Below, in pieces: positions 33,694 through 39,900 of a DNA stretch of 49,184 nucleotides. Each line of letters starts with the position of its first letter. Within the stretch, counting starts at the first letter, position 1. The DNA is from a virus. Location: positions 1 through 49,184 of the IMG/VR virus record IMGVR_UViG_3300027561_000001; one strand, given 5' to 3'. Below the pieces are notes generated by a model. The model did no database searches. It saw only the letters and a list, made by a program, of their open reading frames with translations, and was not told the origin of the DNA. Made by a program: the position numbers and the translations under genes.

Positions 33694-34010
33694 CGGAACC
33701 GGTCCCCCAGGGTGGCTACGAGGTCCAGACCGCTCCGGCTGGGGCCGGGCGCCGGGGCCGAGGGAACACCTACGACTGGGAAGAGATCGTGAAGTGGGCG
33801 CGGGCTCACCCGGGGCACAAGTACGTCTATCGCAACGTGCCCAACGGCAGCATCGGTGATCTACGCAAGAAGTACCCGGATTGCCGGTTCCCCACCTACG
33901 ACCGCCGCCAGCTCCTCTCGGGGCCAGGCATGACCAGGCAGACAGTTGTCGACGTAGTTGTCACATGCGAACTAGGAGCGGGCGATGAGACAGCACACAC
34001 GGGCGATTAA
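33690..34010 (+). CDS. Early protein (106 residues)
   Basis: ATG 33690 (ATGA overlap). Gly-rich disordered start, then a compact region TYDWEEIVKWARAHPGHKYV that could be a small DNA-binding fold with YRNVPNGSIGDLRKKYPDCR. No family recognised. It overlaps the next gene by 26 bases. Confidence 0.55.
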   Translation: MTEPVPQGGYEVQTAPAGAGRRGRGNTYDWEEIVKWARAHPGHKYVYRNVPNGSIGDLRKKYPDCRFPTYDRRQLLSGPGMTRQTVVDVVVTCELGAGDETAHTGD

Positions 34011-34284
34011 GGCGATCAACAGGATCGAGGATGACGCCGACCTACTGGAGCAGGTGAAGCCCCTCTGGAATCGACTCTCTGTCCACAACTTCTGCCCATT
34101 CTGTGGATGTGATGTGGAGCAAGCCACGTTCCCGTGGCGATTCAGGTCTCACGATATCCACGGCACCTGTGGACGGAGCCTGCCGACATGCGCCGGCTCG
34201 CGCAACGTATACACGCTGGAGATGCTCGGCATCGGTGACGCGTTCCTCGCCACCGGGATTCGAGAGCAGCTTCAGGATGACTGA
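33985..34284 (+). CDS. Small zinc-finger-like protein (99 residues)
   Basis: Cys-x2-Cys-x-Cys in NFCPFCGCDVEQATFPWRFR with later His and Cys residues (SHDIHGTCGRSLPTC) makes a likely zinc site. Basic N-terminus. It overlaps the FHA gene by 8 bases. Confidence 0.55.
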   Translation: MRQHTRAIKAINRIEDDADLLEQVKPLWNRLSVHNFCPFCGCDVEQATFPWRFRSHDIHGTCGRSLPTCAGSRNVYTLEMLGIGDAFLATGIREQLQDD

Positions 34285-34540
34285 CCGCATCTACATCGGC
34301 CGTGGCCCTGACGCCGACGTGTCAGTGCCCGACGACTACATCTCGCTGCGCCATGCCAGCGTCACCATGCGCGACGGCCGGCTCTTCATTCGCGACGAGG
34401 GCTCGACCAACGGCACTTTCGTCAACGGCCTGCGGATCTGGGGGGACGTGGAAATCTTCCCGCTGGATACCCTCGCGCTTGGGCGCACCCGGTGCAGCGT
34501 GGGCCAGTTGGTGGAGGCGATCAGGGATCGGCATGACTGA
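34277..34540 (+). CDS. Stand-alone FHA domain protein
   Basis: 87 residues from ATG 34277, almost exactly one forkhead-associated domain, a module that binds phosphothreonine peptides. The conserved positions are present: Gly8-Arg9 in IYIGRG, Ser23 and His26 in ISLRHASV, and Ser43-Thr-Asn45-Gly in EGSTNGTFVNG. Actinobacteria have abundant Ser/Thr kinase-FHA signalling, so the phage protein could bind or mask phosphorylated host proteins. There is no other domain and no kinase in the window. It lies in the early operon with 8-base overlaps on both sides. Confidence 0.85.
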   Translation: MTDRIYIGRGPDADVSVPDDYISLRHASVTMRDGRLFIRDEGSTNGTFVNGLRIWGDVEIFPLDTLALGRTRCSVGQLVEAIRDRHD

Positions 34541-35195
34541 CCAGCTTCCCCTCCAGGGGCCGCTCAAGATCATCTGTCCGTGTGGCTGCGGGGTGTTCGG
34601 CACCCCCAAGCGCAAGGCATGGGGCGACGGACTCCACCACGTGAAGGGCTGTGGCCCATGCAAGCGTTGCTCGGGATCGCGCGCCAAGAAGAACGCATAC
34701 GTGCGGGAACGCAAGATCGCCAAGGCCATCAGCGGGGAGCGCGACGCCATGTCCGGTGCCCTGTCAGGCCGAGATGTCCACATGGGCCTGTGGTCGATCG
34801 AAGAGACCGCGGAGGAGGCGCTGGTGCGTGGGTTGCGGCGCTGGTGGACCTCGAAGCAGATCCGCACCAAGGTCGCTCGGCTAATGGCTCGGCATGGCGA
34901 AGCACACGGGTTCGTGGCCTCGTGGGATGGACGCCCTCAGATCGTCGTGGTTCCCTACGACGACTGGGTGGGGCAGGTCCGCCAGGAACCCGCAAGCAAA
35001 GCCGGAGCAATTGAAGCAGCGGGCAATGGGAGGCTTGGCGTTGGCGGCTCGAACGACGAAACTACAGAAGATGGACGACTGCGAACGAGACCGCCAGGAC
35101 GCGGCTCGGGAGCAAGGGCTGCGAACGCCGATGCAGATGGCGTTGGGTCGCAAGCGCGACGACAACGTGGCCCGGGTGCGGGGGATGCTCCGTGA
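34533..35195 (+). CDS. Cys/His-rich zinc-binding protein, possible nuclease or DNA-binding factor
   Basis: 220 residues from ATG 34533. N-terminus ICPCGCGVFGTPKRKAWGDG followed by HHVKGCGPCKRCSGSRAKK forms one or two zinc-binding clusters with a basic tail, reminiscent of HNH or resolvase-like zinc folds, though no catalytic set is sure. After about residue 155 the sequence becomes Gly/Arg low-complexity and overlaps another well-formed reading frame (35026), so the true end or a frameshift is in doubt. Confidence 0.55.
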   Translation: MTDQLPLQGPLKIICPCGCGVFGTPKRKAWGDGLHHVKGCGPCKRCSGSRAKKNAYVRERKIAKAISGERDAMSGALSGRDVHMGLWSIEETAEEALVRGLRRWWTSKQIRTKVARLMARHGEAHGFVASWDGRPQIVVVPYDDWVGQVRQEPASKAGAIEAAGNGRLGVGGSNDETTEDGRLRTRPPGRGSGARAANADADGVGSQARRQRGPGAGDAP

Positions 35196-35307
35196 GCCGT
35201 TCGCCCCAGAGGTGCAAGAACGGGGGATCGCCGACGCGCGGGCGGCCATGCAGCGCGGCAACCTGCACGTACTGCGCGACGAAGATGGCCAAACATCCAC
35301 CCCGTGA
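35026..35307 (+). CDS. Charged helical protein overlapping the zinc-binding gene
   Basis: 93 residues from ATG 35026 (frame open from ATG 34894). Helical and charged: KMDDCERDRQDAAREQGLRT and DDNVARVRGMLREPFAPEVQ. It overlaps the previous gene by 170 bases in another frame, which is unusual here; either the upstream gene is artificially extended or the two frames are joined by a shift. Ends inside the start of the WhiB gene. Confidence 0.45.
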   Translation: MGGLALAARTTKLQKMDDCERDRQDAAREQGLRTPMQMALGRKRDDNVARVRGMLREPFAPEVQERGIADARAAMQRGNLHVLRDEDGQTSTP

Positions 35308-35596
35308 ACTGTGGATGGCGGAAGGCAACTGCTACGGGCACCCCGAGTGGACCAACCTGTTCTATCCCGAGCGGGGCGAGAATGAGAAGGCAGCAGCAGC
35401 TCGTGACATCTGCCTGTTCTGCCCGGTGAAGCAGGAGTGCCTCGACTACGCCAACCGTTGGGGCTTGAACCGAGAGGTGGACGGCATCATGGGCGGCTAC
35501 ACGGGCCGCCAGCGTCGTCGCCTACTAAAAGAGGAGCAGGAACGTGGCCTGGATCGTGTTCACGACCATTCACACCGTGACGATCTCGCAAGCTGA
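35285..35596 (+). CDS. WhiB-family iron-sulfur regulator
   Basis: 103 residues from ATG 35285. Four conserved Cys carry a [4Fe-4S] cluster: Cys16 (EGNCYG), Cys43-x2-Cys46 (DICLFCPVKQ) and Cys52. The GIMGGYTGRQRRRL block matches the G(V/I)WGG turn and basic tail that contact the sigma factor and DNA, with Met in place of the usual Trp. WhiB proteins occur only in Actinobacteria and their phages, so this fixes the host group. It may control host or late phage promoters. The 3' end overlaps the next gene by 53 bases. Confidence 0.9.
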   Translation: MAKHPPRELWMAEGNCYGHPEWTNLFYPERGENEKAAAARDICLFCPVKQECLDYANRWGLNREVDGIMGGYTGRQRRRLLKEEQERGLDRVHDHSHRDDLAS

Positions 35597-35801
35597 GACC
35601 GAAGAGGGGGCTCGCAAGGACGCCCTGGAGAAGCACGGCCTCAAGTACAAGCCCTACCTGGCGCGGGACTGGAAGGTGCGGGTCGCGACCGAGGCCGAGC
35701 TGCGCCTGTACGCCAACCAGGCCGACAACCGCCGGCCCTCACAACCGACCGCCAAGGTGCCGGAGAACCCAGGCAAGGCCCAGCGCAAGCTCTTCGCCTA
35801 G
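35544..35801 (+). CDS. Last gene of the rightward early operon (85 residues)
   Basis: GTG 35544 with AAGAGGAGCAGG upstream, inside the WhiB gene. N-terminal beta segment (AWIVFTTIHTVTISQAETEE), central helix and basic end. Its TAG shares the CTAG with the stop of the convergent leftward gene, so there is no room for a terminator between the operons. Confidence 0.6.
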   Translation: MAWIVFTTIHTVTISQAETEEGARKDALEKHGLKYKPYLARDWKVRVATEAELRLYANQADNRRPSQPTAKVPENPGKAQRKLFA

Positions 35802-35944
35802 TCGGCTCCGGCCGACCCCGCTGCCGCGTGTCCTGGCTTGCCGTCGTTCTCTTGAAGCAGGTCGCGGTAGTGGTCGGCTTGCGAGCCACCTCTGATCTGT
35901 GCTCGCTCGTAGGCCAGCGCCCAACACTCGTCACAGGCGGGCAT
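35798..35944 (-). CDS. 48-residue Cys-pair protein, last gene of the leftward operon
   Basis: ATG at 35944. Begins MPACDECWALAYERAQIRGG; the Cys-x2-Cys may bind metal. The C-terminus AAGSAGAD is a decayed version of the Ala-Gly-Ser-Ala-Thr-Pro repeat found in upstream genes. It overlaps the preceding gene by 14 bases. Confidence 0.55.
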   Translation of the reverse strand: MPACDECWALAYERAQIRGGSQADHYRDLLQENDGKPGHAAAGSAGAD

Positions 35945-36284
35945 GGTGCGTGTCCTCCTCGGGTGTCGCCGACCCCGCCAACCGTTGTTGGTCGCCATGG
36001 ATCGGGCAGCCGTGGTACGGGAACTCGTCGCAGTCGCAGGTGGGTGTTGCCGACCCCGCCACCGCCGCTGGGTAGATCGTGTCGAGATAGCGACGAATCT
36101 GACGGGCGTCGTCCTCGGTGAGCGTCACCCGCTTCAAAGATGTGCTGTCACCGAGACATTTGGGGCCAGCAAGCCGGTACCCGTGGCCGACCCCCTCATC
36201 GTTCTCTACGCCGATCAAGACCTGGATGCCGCCCGTATAGCGGTCACGGTCAATGTCGAGCGTCACTTTCGTATAGTCAGTCAT
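35931..36284 (-). CDS. Small leftward protein with two repeat insertions (117 residues)
   Basis: ATG at 36284. The first 75 residues look like a folded alpha/beta domain (TKVTLDIDRDRYTGGIQVLI). Then comes AAVAGSATPTCDCDEFPYHG with three Cys and nearby His, possibly zinc binding, and a second LAGSATPEE near the end. The two repeat copies flank the Cys segment as linkers. Overlaps neighbours at both ends. Confidence 0.6.
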   Translation of the reverse strand: MTDYTKVTLDIDRDRYTGGIQVLIGVENDEGVGHGYRLAGPKCLGDSTSLKRVTLTEDDARQIRRYLDTIYPAAVAGSATPTCDCDEFPYHGCPIHGDQQRLAGSATPEEDTHHARL

Positions 36285-36493
36285 CGGGTCTCCCTGTCGG
36301 CTGTCGCCGCCATGATCCGCTTGAGCCGTTTAATCTCGTCACGCATACCGGTCACCTTGACGATGGCCTCATCCCATGCCTGCTTCGGCGTGATCGGCAT
36401 GGCACCAGCGAACAGTCCGGCCGCCTCACGCAACTCACGGATCTGGTCCTGGTGGTTAGGGCGACCGTGGGAGCAAATATCGTCAGCCATCAT
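36281..36493 (-). CDS. 70-residue helical protein
   Basis: Starts at ATG 36493 (or the adjacent ATG 36490) with GGAGACG upstream; a repeat copy lies in the end of the preceding gene, about 10 bases before the start. Sequence: ICSHGRPNHQDQIRELREAA, then a basic helix. The opening Cys-x-His-Gly resembles the neighbour at 36725 (CICPHG), so the two may be relatives. Confidence 0.55.
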   Translation of the reverse strand: MMADDICSHGRPNHQDQIRELREAAGLFAGAMPITPKQAWDEAIVKVTGMRDEIKRLKRIMAATADRETR

Positions 36494-36725
36494 CGTCTCC
36501 GGTGGGTGTCGCCGACCCCGCCGGACAGTTCCTCGTACGGTGGATTGGGCACCACGGCTTCGACCACCATGGCCGAGACGCCCTGTAGCCCTTGGTGTAG
36601 CCGCGGCAAGAGTCGTGGGCGGGGCAGCCAGATGTCGTGGACAATCGGACCGTCCCGCGACCCATGCTGATGCCGTGCAGCCTCCCCAGCGAGCGCACGC
36701 CATGGGGGCAGATGCATTCAGTCAT
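36483..36725 (-). CDS. 80-residue Cys-rich protein ending in the repeat
   Basis: ATG 36725 behind AAGAGGACG. Six Cys and several His (TECICPHGVRSLGRLHGISM; GCPAHDSCRG) suggest a zinc-binding fold. It ends PAGSATPTGDDDG, with the 19-bp repeat followed by an acidic tail that overlaps the next start. Confidence 0.55.
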   Translation of the reverse strand: MTECICPHGVRSLGRLHGISMGRGTVRLSTTSGCPAHDSCRGYTKGYRASRPWWSKPWCPIHRTRNCPAGSATPTGDDDG

Positions 36726-36852
36726 CGTCGTCCTCTTGGTCGGGTGTCGCCGACCCCGCCACCGCCGGAGCCTCACGGGCACGACGCACGAGATCAGCGA
36801 AGTGTGCTCCGATGGCATCGGTGGGTGTCGCCGACCCCGCCGCCTCAATCAT
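36718..36852 (-). CDS. 44-residue protein made of two repeat copies and a short helix
   Basis: ATG 36852 overlaps the preceding stop and TGA overlaps the next ATG. It reads MIEAAGSATPTDAIGAHFAD, a basic helix, then APAVAGSATPDQEDDDD. Repeat copies therefore form both its N- and C-terminal parts. The reading frame is kept open and exactly coupled on both sides, which supports it as a real gene despite its size; alternatively it is a spacer kept open only for coupling. Confidence 0.5.
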   Translation of the reverse strand: MIEAAGSATPTDAIGAHFADLVRRAREAPAVAGSATPDQEDDDD

Positions 36853-37039
36853 CGAAGTCGCCTCTCGCTAGGCGGGCGAGGATGTCGTCGCGGGTGTGCT
36901 CCGGAACCACGTAGCTGTCCAGCGAAAGCCAGTGGCCGCACATGGGGCACATACCCACGGCGATGGTGCCGTTTCCGGTACCAGTCGCAGGCGGACAGCC
37001 GGATCCCTCGCACCGGATCAGGATGGGCTCGGCCATCAT
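36845..37039 (-). CDS. 64-residue zinc ribbon-like protein
   Basis: ATG 37039 (or 37036) behind GAGGAGGAGGG. Two Cys pairs (IRCEGSGCPPATGTGNGTIA; GMCPMCGHW) form a likely zinc ribbon. No repeat copy in the gene, but one lies just upstream of its start in the previous gene. Confidence 0.6.
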   Translation of the reverse strand: MMAEPILIRCEGSGCPPATGTGNGTIAVGMCPMCGHWLSLDSYVVPEHTRDDILARLARGDFDD

Positions 37040-37254
37040 CCCTCCTCCTCGGGTGTCGCCGACCCCGCCGCAGCCTCGGCTTGGCGCCGAAGATCGTCAG
37101 CGAGATCAAGAGCCTCTGCGGGCGTCAGGTGGGCGGCCGACACGATCGTCGGTGGGTCATGGGCGTACCGGACAGTGACGACGAGAGATTCGCTGCCGTG
37201 AGCAACATCTACCCGGTCACCTGATGTGAGTCGGTGAACTACGTCAGTCACCAT
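37036..37254 (-). CDS. 72-residue protein ending in the repeat
   Basis: ATG 37254 behind CGGAGAC. Beta then helix (SGDRVDVAHGSESLVVTVRY; LTPAEALDLADDLRRQAEAA) and the C-terminus AAAGSATPEEEG made by the 19-bp repeat. ATGA-type overlap with the following gene. Confidence 0.55.
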   Translation of the reverse strand: MVTDVVHRLTSGDRVDVAHGSESLVVTVRYAHDPPTIVSAAHLTPAEALDLADDLRRQAEAAAGSATPEEEG

Positions 37255-37624
37255 CGTTGTCTCCGGTCGGTGTCGCCGACCCCGCCATCGCCGCCGTTCC
37301 TGGTTCTTCGCCCGAGCCACCACACCAGTCGCATGTCACGTAGCCATCTCGGGAGAACTCCCACGTATGACCTCGACCCTCGCACTCGTGACATCGGGTG
37401 GCCGTCGCCGACCCCGCCGCCGACGGATCGTCGTCTTGCCACATGTCTTCGGCGGGCGTGATCCACTCAGATTCGGGTATCGCCGACCCCGCCACCACCG
37501 CCAACGCCGCCCGCAGGGCCTCGTAGAGTCCTCCGATCGTGGCGATCAGCTCATCGGGGTGAAGTTCGTAGCCCTGCTCCCACCGTTCGAGCATCCTCTC
37601 GGCGGCAAGTAGCTGGTCGGTCAT
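37244..37624 (-). CDS. Protein with DnaJ-like Cys motif and three repeat copies
   Basis: 126 residues from ATG 37624 (ATGA overlap). Helical first half (ERMLERWEQGYELHPDELIA). Repeat-derived linkers VVAGSAIPE, SAAGSATAT and MAGSATPT separate the parts. Between the second and third is CHECEGRGH...CDWCGGSGEE, a pair of Cys-x2-Cys-x-Gly-x-Gly motifs as in the zinc centre of DnaJ. The repeats mark domain borders, as if tolerated only in flexible positions. Confidence 0.6.
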   Translation of the reverse strand: MTDQLLAAERMLERWEQGYELHPDELIATIGGLYEALRAALAVVAGSAIPESEWITPAEDMWQDDDPSAAGSATATRCHECEGRGHTWEFSRDGYVTCDWCGGSGEEPGTAAMAGSATPTGDNDGD

Positions 37625-38082
37625 CTCATCCTCCGTCGTGGTCGGCGCACCAGCCTGGGGGACACCATCCATCCCATCCAGCACAGCGCGCGCTTTGTCG
37701 TCTGATAGCGGCGTTGACGCCGGACCTGGCGGACACGAGCGGCTTTGACCTGTATGCGCTCAACCTTGCGGGCCTCGCGTAGAACCTCGTCGGCCTGCCG
37801 ACGCAGCTCGACCATGCGAGCCGCGTTAGCGCGTTCGTAGCCGGCCATGATGAGCCAGGCCCGCTCGTCGAGCCCGGCCAACCAGCAGTCCTCGAACATC
37901 GGCGTGCGAGGGATGCCTTCAGGCCAGGGCTTAGCGTCGCGCGCAGCCCGGTACACCCGGCCTTCCCAGGTGGCCCGTCTGCGTAGGTCCCGCTCTAGCT
38001 CACGGTCGAGCCCGGTGAGCTGGCCTCGGGGGAGGAGCAGGCGATTGGGGTCGGCAGTCCAGTGGGGACCGGTCGTCGTCAT
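37621..38082 (-). CDS. Basic helical protein (153 residues)
   Basis: ATG 38082 (ATGA overlap). Arg-rich throughout: LDRELERDLRRRATWEGRVY and a long helix EVLREARKVERIQVKAARVR, ending RRPRRRMR. DNA or RNA binding is plausible from charge alone. The preceding and following genes are coupled to it. Confidence 0.6.
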   Translation of the reverse strand: MTTTGPHWTADPNRLLLPRGQLTGLDRELERDLRRRATWEGRVYRAARDAKPWPEGIPRTPMFEDCWLAGLDERAWLIMAGYERANAARMVELRRQADEVLREARKVERIQVKAARVRQVRRQRRYQTTKRALCWMGWMVSPRLVRRPRRRMR

Positions 38083-38564
38083 TCAATGGCCTCCGGCGTC
38101 CATAGCTCGGGCACTCTGACCACGATGGCGCCATCGCCAACGGCGAGGAACAGGTCCGCGGAGTACAGCACATAGGACACAGCCTGCGACTTCCATACGG
38201 CCCACGCGTCAGACGGCGGGGAGTCCTCGCACTCGAACGCAGCTCTAGCGAACGTAGGCAGGGTCGAGCGACCGCGTGCCTCGTGGCCTATGGCCTGTTC
38301 TAGCGCCACCGCGACTTGCATCCGGTGGACCGCGGGCTGCGCCCAGTAGCGCGTGGCGCCCCTGGCTCCCCCACCAGTCACAGCTTCGCCGGAGTCGATG
38401 GCCTGAACCATCGTGCCCAGGTATTCGAGCTGGCGCATCGACACTGACTCGCCCAAGAACGCCAGCAACTCGGTAGTGGTCAGGGGCACCGGCGCCTCGA
38501 CTGGCTTCCCACTGGCGGCGCGCTGCGCCTGCTGGTAGTTGAGTGCTCCTGGTCTAGTAGCCAT
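38079..38564 (-). CDS. Leftward protein (161 residues)
   Basis: ATG 38564; GTG 38579 is in frame but overlaps the ribosome site GGAAAGGTGG. The first codons ATGGCTACTAG are identical to a sequence found in the leaders at 39264-39275 and 39817-39828. Helical protein with LTTTELLAFLGESVSMRQLE and a hydrophobic-acidic C-terminus. No family recognised. Confidence 0.6.
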   Translation of the reverse strand: MATRPGALNYQQAQRAASGKPVEAPVPLTTTELLAFLGESVSMRQLEYLGTMVQAIDSGEAVTGGGARGATRYWAQPAVHRMQVAVALEQAIGHEARGRSTLPTFARAAFECEDSPPSDAWAVWKSQAVSYVLYSADLFLAVGDGAIVVRVPELWTPEAIE

Positions 38565-38593
38565 GCCCCAGCCATCCACCTTTCCACGTTGTC

Positions 38594-38622
38594 ATCGTAC
38601 CACGTCTGTCAACGGTCGTCAC
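38594..38622 (-). promoter_or_regulatory. Candidate internal leftward promoter
   Basis: On the minus strand GTGACG and TACGAT are separated by 17 bases; the TACGAT is identical to that of the stronger promoter at 40644-40672. It lies before the gene at 38564 and inside the end of the gene at 38873. Confidence 0.35.
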
Positions 38623-38873
38623 CACTTATCCCCGCCTCTCCACTCTTCGCGGGTGTCGTAGCGGTCACGCCAGCTTGGCGGGTCGCCGGTGAGCGGGTGC
38701 GTTGAGCAATCCCAATCGCCAGGCTCGTCGAGTGACCCGTGGGCATGGTCTGCGATCTGGTCGCAGGGTGGCTCGTCTTCCCACGGCCCCGGATCACCAT
38801 CGGTGTCGCGCGGGTCGGGAGCGATTGGGTCGTCCATCATCGATCCCGCTCGGCGCGGTAGGCGTTCACCCAT
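38619..38873 (-). CDS. Small acidic protein (84 residues)
   Basis: ATG 38873 with GAGGAG five bases upstream; the MM pair at 38840 is the alternative. Asp/Pro/Glu rich (DDPIAPDPRDTDGDPGPWED), with two Cys. Probably largely disordered. No function proposed. Confidence 0.5.
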   Translation of the reverse strand: MGERLPRRAGSMMDDPIAPDPRDTDGDPGPWEDEPPCDQIADHAHGSLDEPGDWDCSTHPLTGDPPSWRDRYDTREEWRGGDKW

Positions 38874-38882
38874 GCCATCTCC

Positions 38883-39242
38883 TCACGTAACTTCTTCCTC
38901 GTCGTCTTCCTCTAGGACGCCATCGGCTAGAGCGCGCCCGACTGTCTCAAGCGCGTACCACGCCAGCAAGCAGTCGCGACCGTCGCGAGTGTCGGCCATG
39001 TCGGCGCGGCCAAACGTGGCGATCAGGGCCGCCACGCTGTCGAGGCCCATGCTGTCGGCATCATCGGCCAACATCTCGTCAATGATCCGATCGTTGGCCC
39101 GGTAGAACTCCGCACCGTCGATCGTGTACGTGAAGCCTGGCCAGCCGGTATCCGCGCCATGCTCTCCCGCCTGACGTATCTGATCGTTGTCCATACTTGA
39201 GTGCTCGCGGATCGCTGCCAGCAGCTCGCTCATGTCAGTCAT
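38883..39242 (-). CDS. Acidic helical protein (119 residues)
   Basis: ATG 39242; ATG 39251 is in frame but directly abuts AGGTGG. Mostly helical (SELLAAIREHSSMDNDQIRQ), ending in an acidic DDEEEVT tail. It follows leader copy A. No family recognised. Confidence 0.55.
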   Translation of the reverse strand: MTDMSELLAAIREHSSMDNDQIRQAGEHGADTGWPGFTYTIDGAEFYRANDRIIDEMLADDADSMGLDSVAALIATFGRADMADTRDGRDCLLAWYALETVGRALADGVLEEDDEEEVT

Positions 39243-39247
39243 GACTG

Positions 39248-39323
39248 TCATCCACCTTTCGTGCTAGTAGCCATGCCTCACGCCCCACGCCTTTCACGCG
39301 GGACGCTCGGGTAGGTGCTAGCT
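39248..39323 (-). repeat. Leader copy A with start-associated sequence and hairpin
   Basis: Read leftward: AGCTAGCACCTACCC, a hairpin CGTCCC (39305-39300) paired with GGGGCG (39286-39281), GGCATGGCTACTAGC, then CGAAAGGTGGATGA before the start. It matches leader copy B at 39801-39874. ATGGCTACTAGC opens an 8-codon frame that stops at the TGA of the ribosome-site element. Confidence 0.7.
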
Positions 39324-39552
39324 ATGACTCGTCGCGCAGCCCCATCAGCTCACGCCCGGAGATGTAACCGCGGGTGTCATAGGAGAGGATGGCGTAGTAA
39401 CCCATCCCCCCGCTGTAGCCATGCCAGCGAGGGAAGATGTCCAGGGTCCAGGCACCTAGCCCGGCGATCAGGGGCGGGTCAGTAGCTAGTCCCAGATCGG
39501 TGAGCGCGGTAGTGCTCACGGCCCCGATCAGGTTGGCCAGTATCTCAATCAT
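39322..39552 (-). CDS. 76-residue protein
   Basis: ATG 39552 behind CGAAAGGTGGATGAGTC. N-terminus is hydrophobic (MIEILANLIGAVSTTALTDL), possibly a membrane or amphipathic helix; the rest is rich in Gly, Tyr and Trp. Its ribosome-site element overlaps the end of the preceding gene. Confidence 0.55.
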   Translation of the reverse strand: MIEILANLIGAVSTTALTDLGLATDPPLIAGLGAWTLDIFPRWHGYSGGMGYYAILSYDTRGYISGRELMGLRDES

Positions 39553-39800
39553 GACTCATCCACCTTTCGGTTCACGTTGGAGCGGTAGACCTCGCGGCCT
39601 CCGCGCTCGTCGGCGTCGACGATGTCGAGCACGACCAGGCCGGTATCTAGGTTGACGAATTCGGAGCCGGGTTGCTCGTCGTCCTCTAGTGCCTTGACGA
39701 AGCGACGGCCGTCAACAGTGCACTTACGGTGCATCGTGCCAGCGAAGCGTGAACTCTCTAGGTCTCCCCAGACGTGCTCGTGTTCGTTTACCGGGTTCAT
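39549..39800 (-). CDS. 83-residue protein
   Basis: ATG 39800 after CGAAAGGTGGATGAC. Begins MNPVNEHEHVWGDLESSRFA, similar to the MNEHEQL opening of the gene at 40613. Beta-rich middle. The C-terminal codons NRKVDES are produced by the start-associated sequence of the next gene and end in an ATGA overlap. Confidence 0.55.
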   Translation of the reverse strand: MNPVNEHEHVWGDLESSRFAGTMHRKCTVDGRRFVKALEDDEQPGSEFVNLDTGLVVLDIVDADERGGREVYRSNVNRKVDES

Positions 39801-39874
39801 GTCATCCACCTTTCGCTAGTAGCCATGCCAGCCGGCCCCACCCCTCACGCGGGACCGGTGGGTAGGTGCTAGCT
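39801..39874 (-). repeat. Leader copy B with start-associated sequence and hairpin
   Basis: Same layout as copy A: AGCTAGCACCTACCC, hairpin CCGGTCCC (39858-39851) with GGGGCCGG (39839-39832), GGCATGGCTACTAGC, then GAAAGGTGGATGACATG. The first base pair of the shared six-base stem is C-G in copy A and G-C in copy B, a compensating change. A 9-codon frame from ATGGCTACTAGC ends by overlapping the real start. Confidence 0.7.
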
Positions 39875-39900
39875 GTCTGGGACTTCCTCGTGGAGTCGGG

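Larger units (their letters stand above)
35804..37493 (-). repeat. Family of in-frame 19-bp repeats encoding Ala-Gly-Ser-Ala-Thr-Pro
   Basis: On the + strand the unit is GGGTGTCGCCGACCCCGCC. Copies: 35961-35979, 36042-36060, 36504-36522, 36742-36760, 36823-36841, 37051-37069, 37268-37286, 37400-37418 (first four bases altered) and 37475-37493, with a decayed copy at 35804-35822. All face the same way, sit in the same codon phase and read A-G-S-A-T-P (or A-G-S-A-I-P, A-G-S-A-T-A) on the leftward strand, mostly at C-termini just before the next start. The codons GCG GGG TCG GCG ACA are nearly constant, including synonymous positions. The core GTCG-C-CGAC is a dyad. Confidence 0.9.

Noticed and set aside
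35804-37493. CRISPR-like array from the 19-bp repeats
   Set aside because: Spacing varies from about 70 to 460 bases, the copies lie in the same codon phase within genes, and there is no leader or cas gene set.
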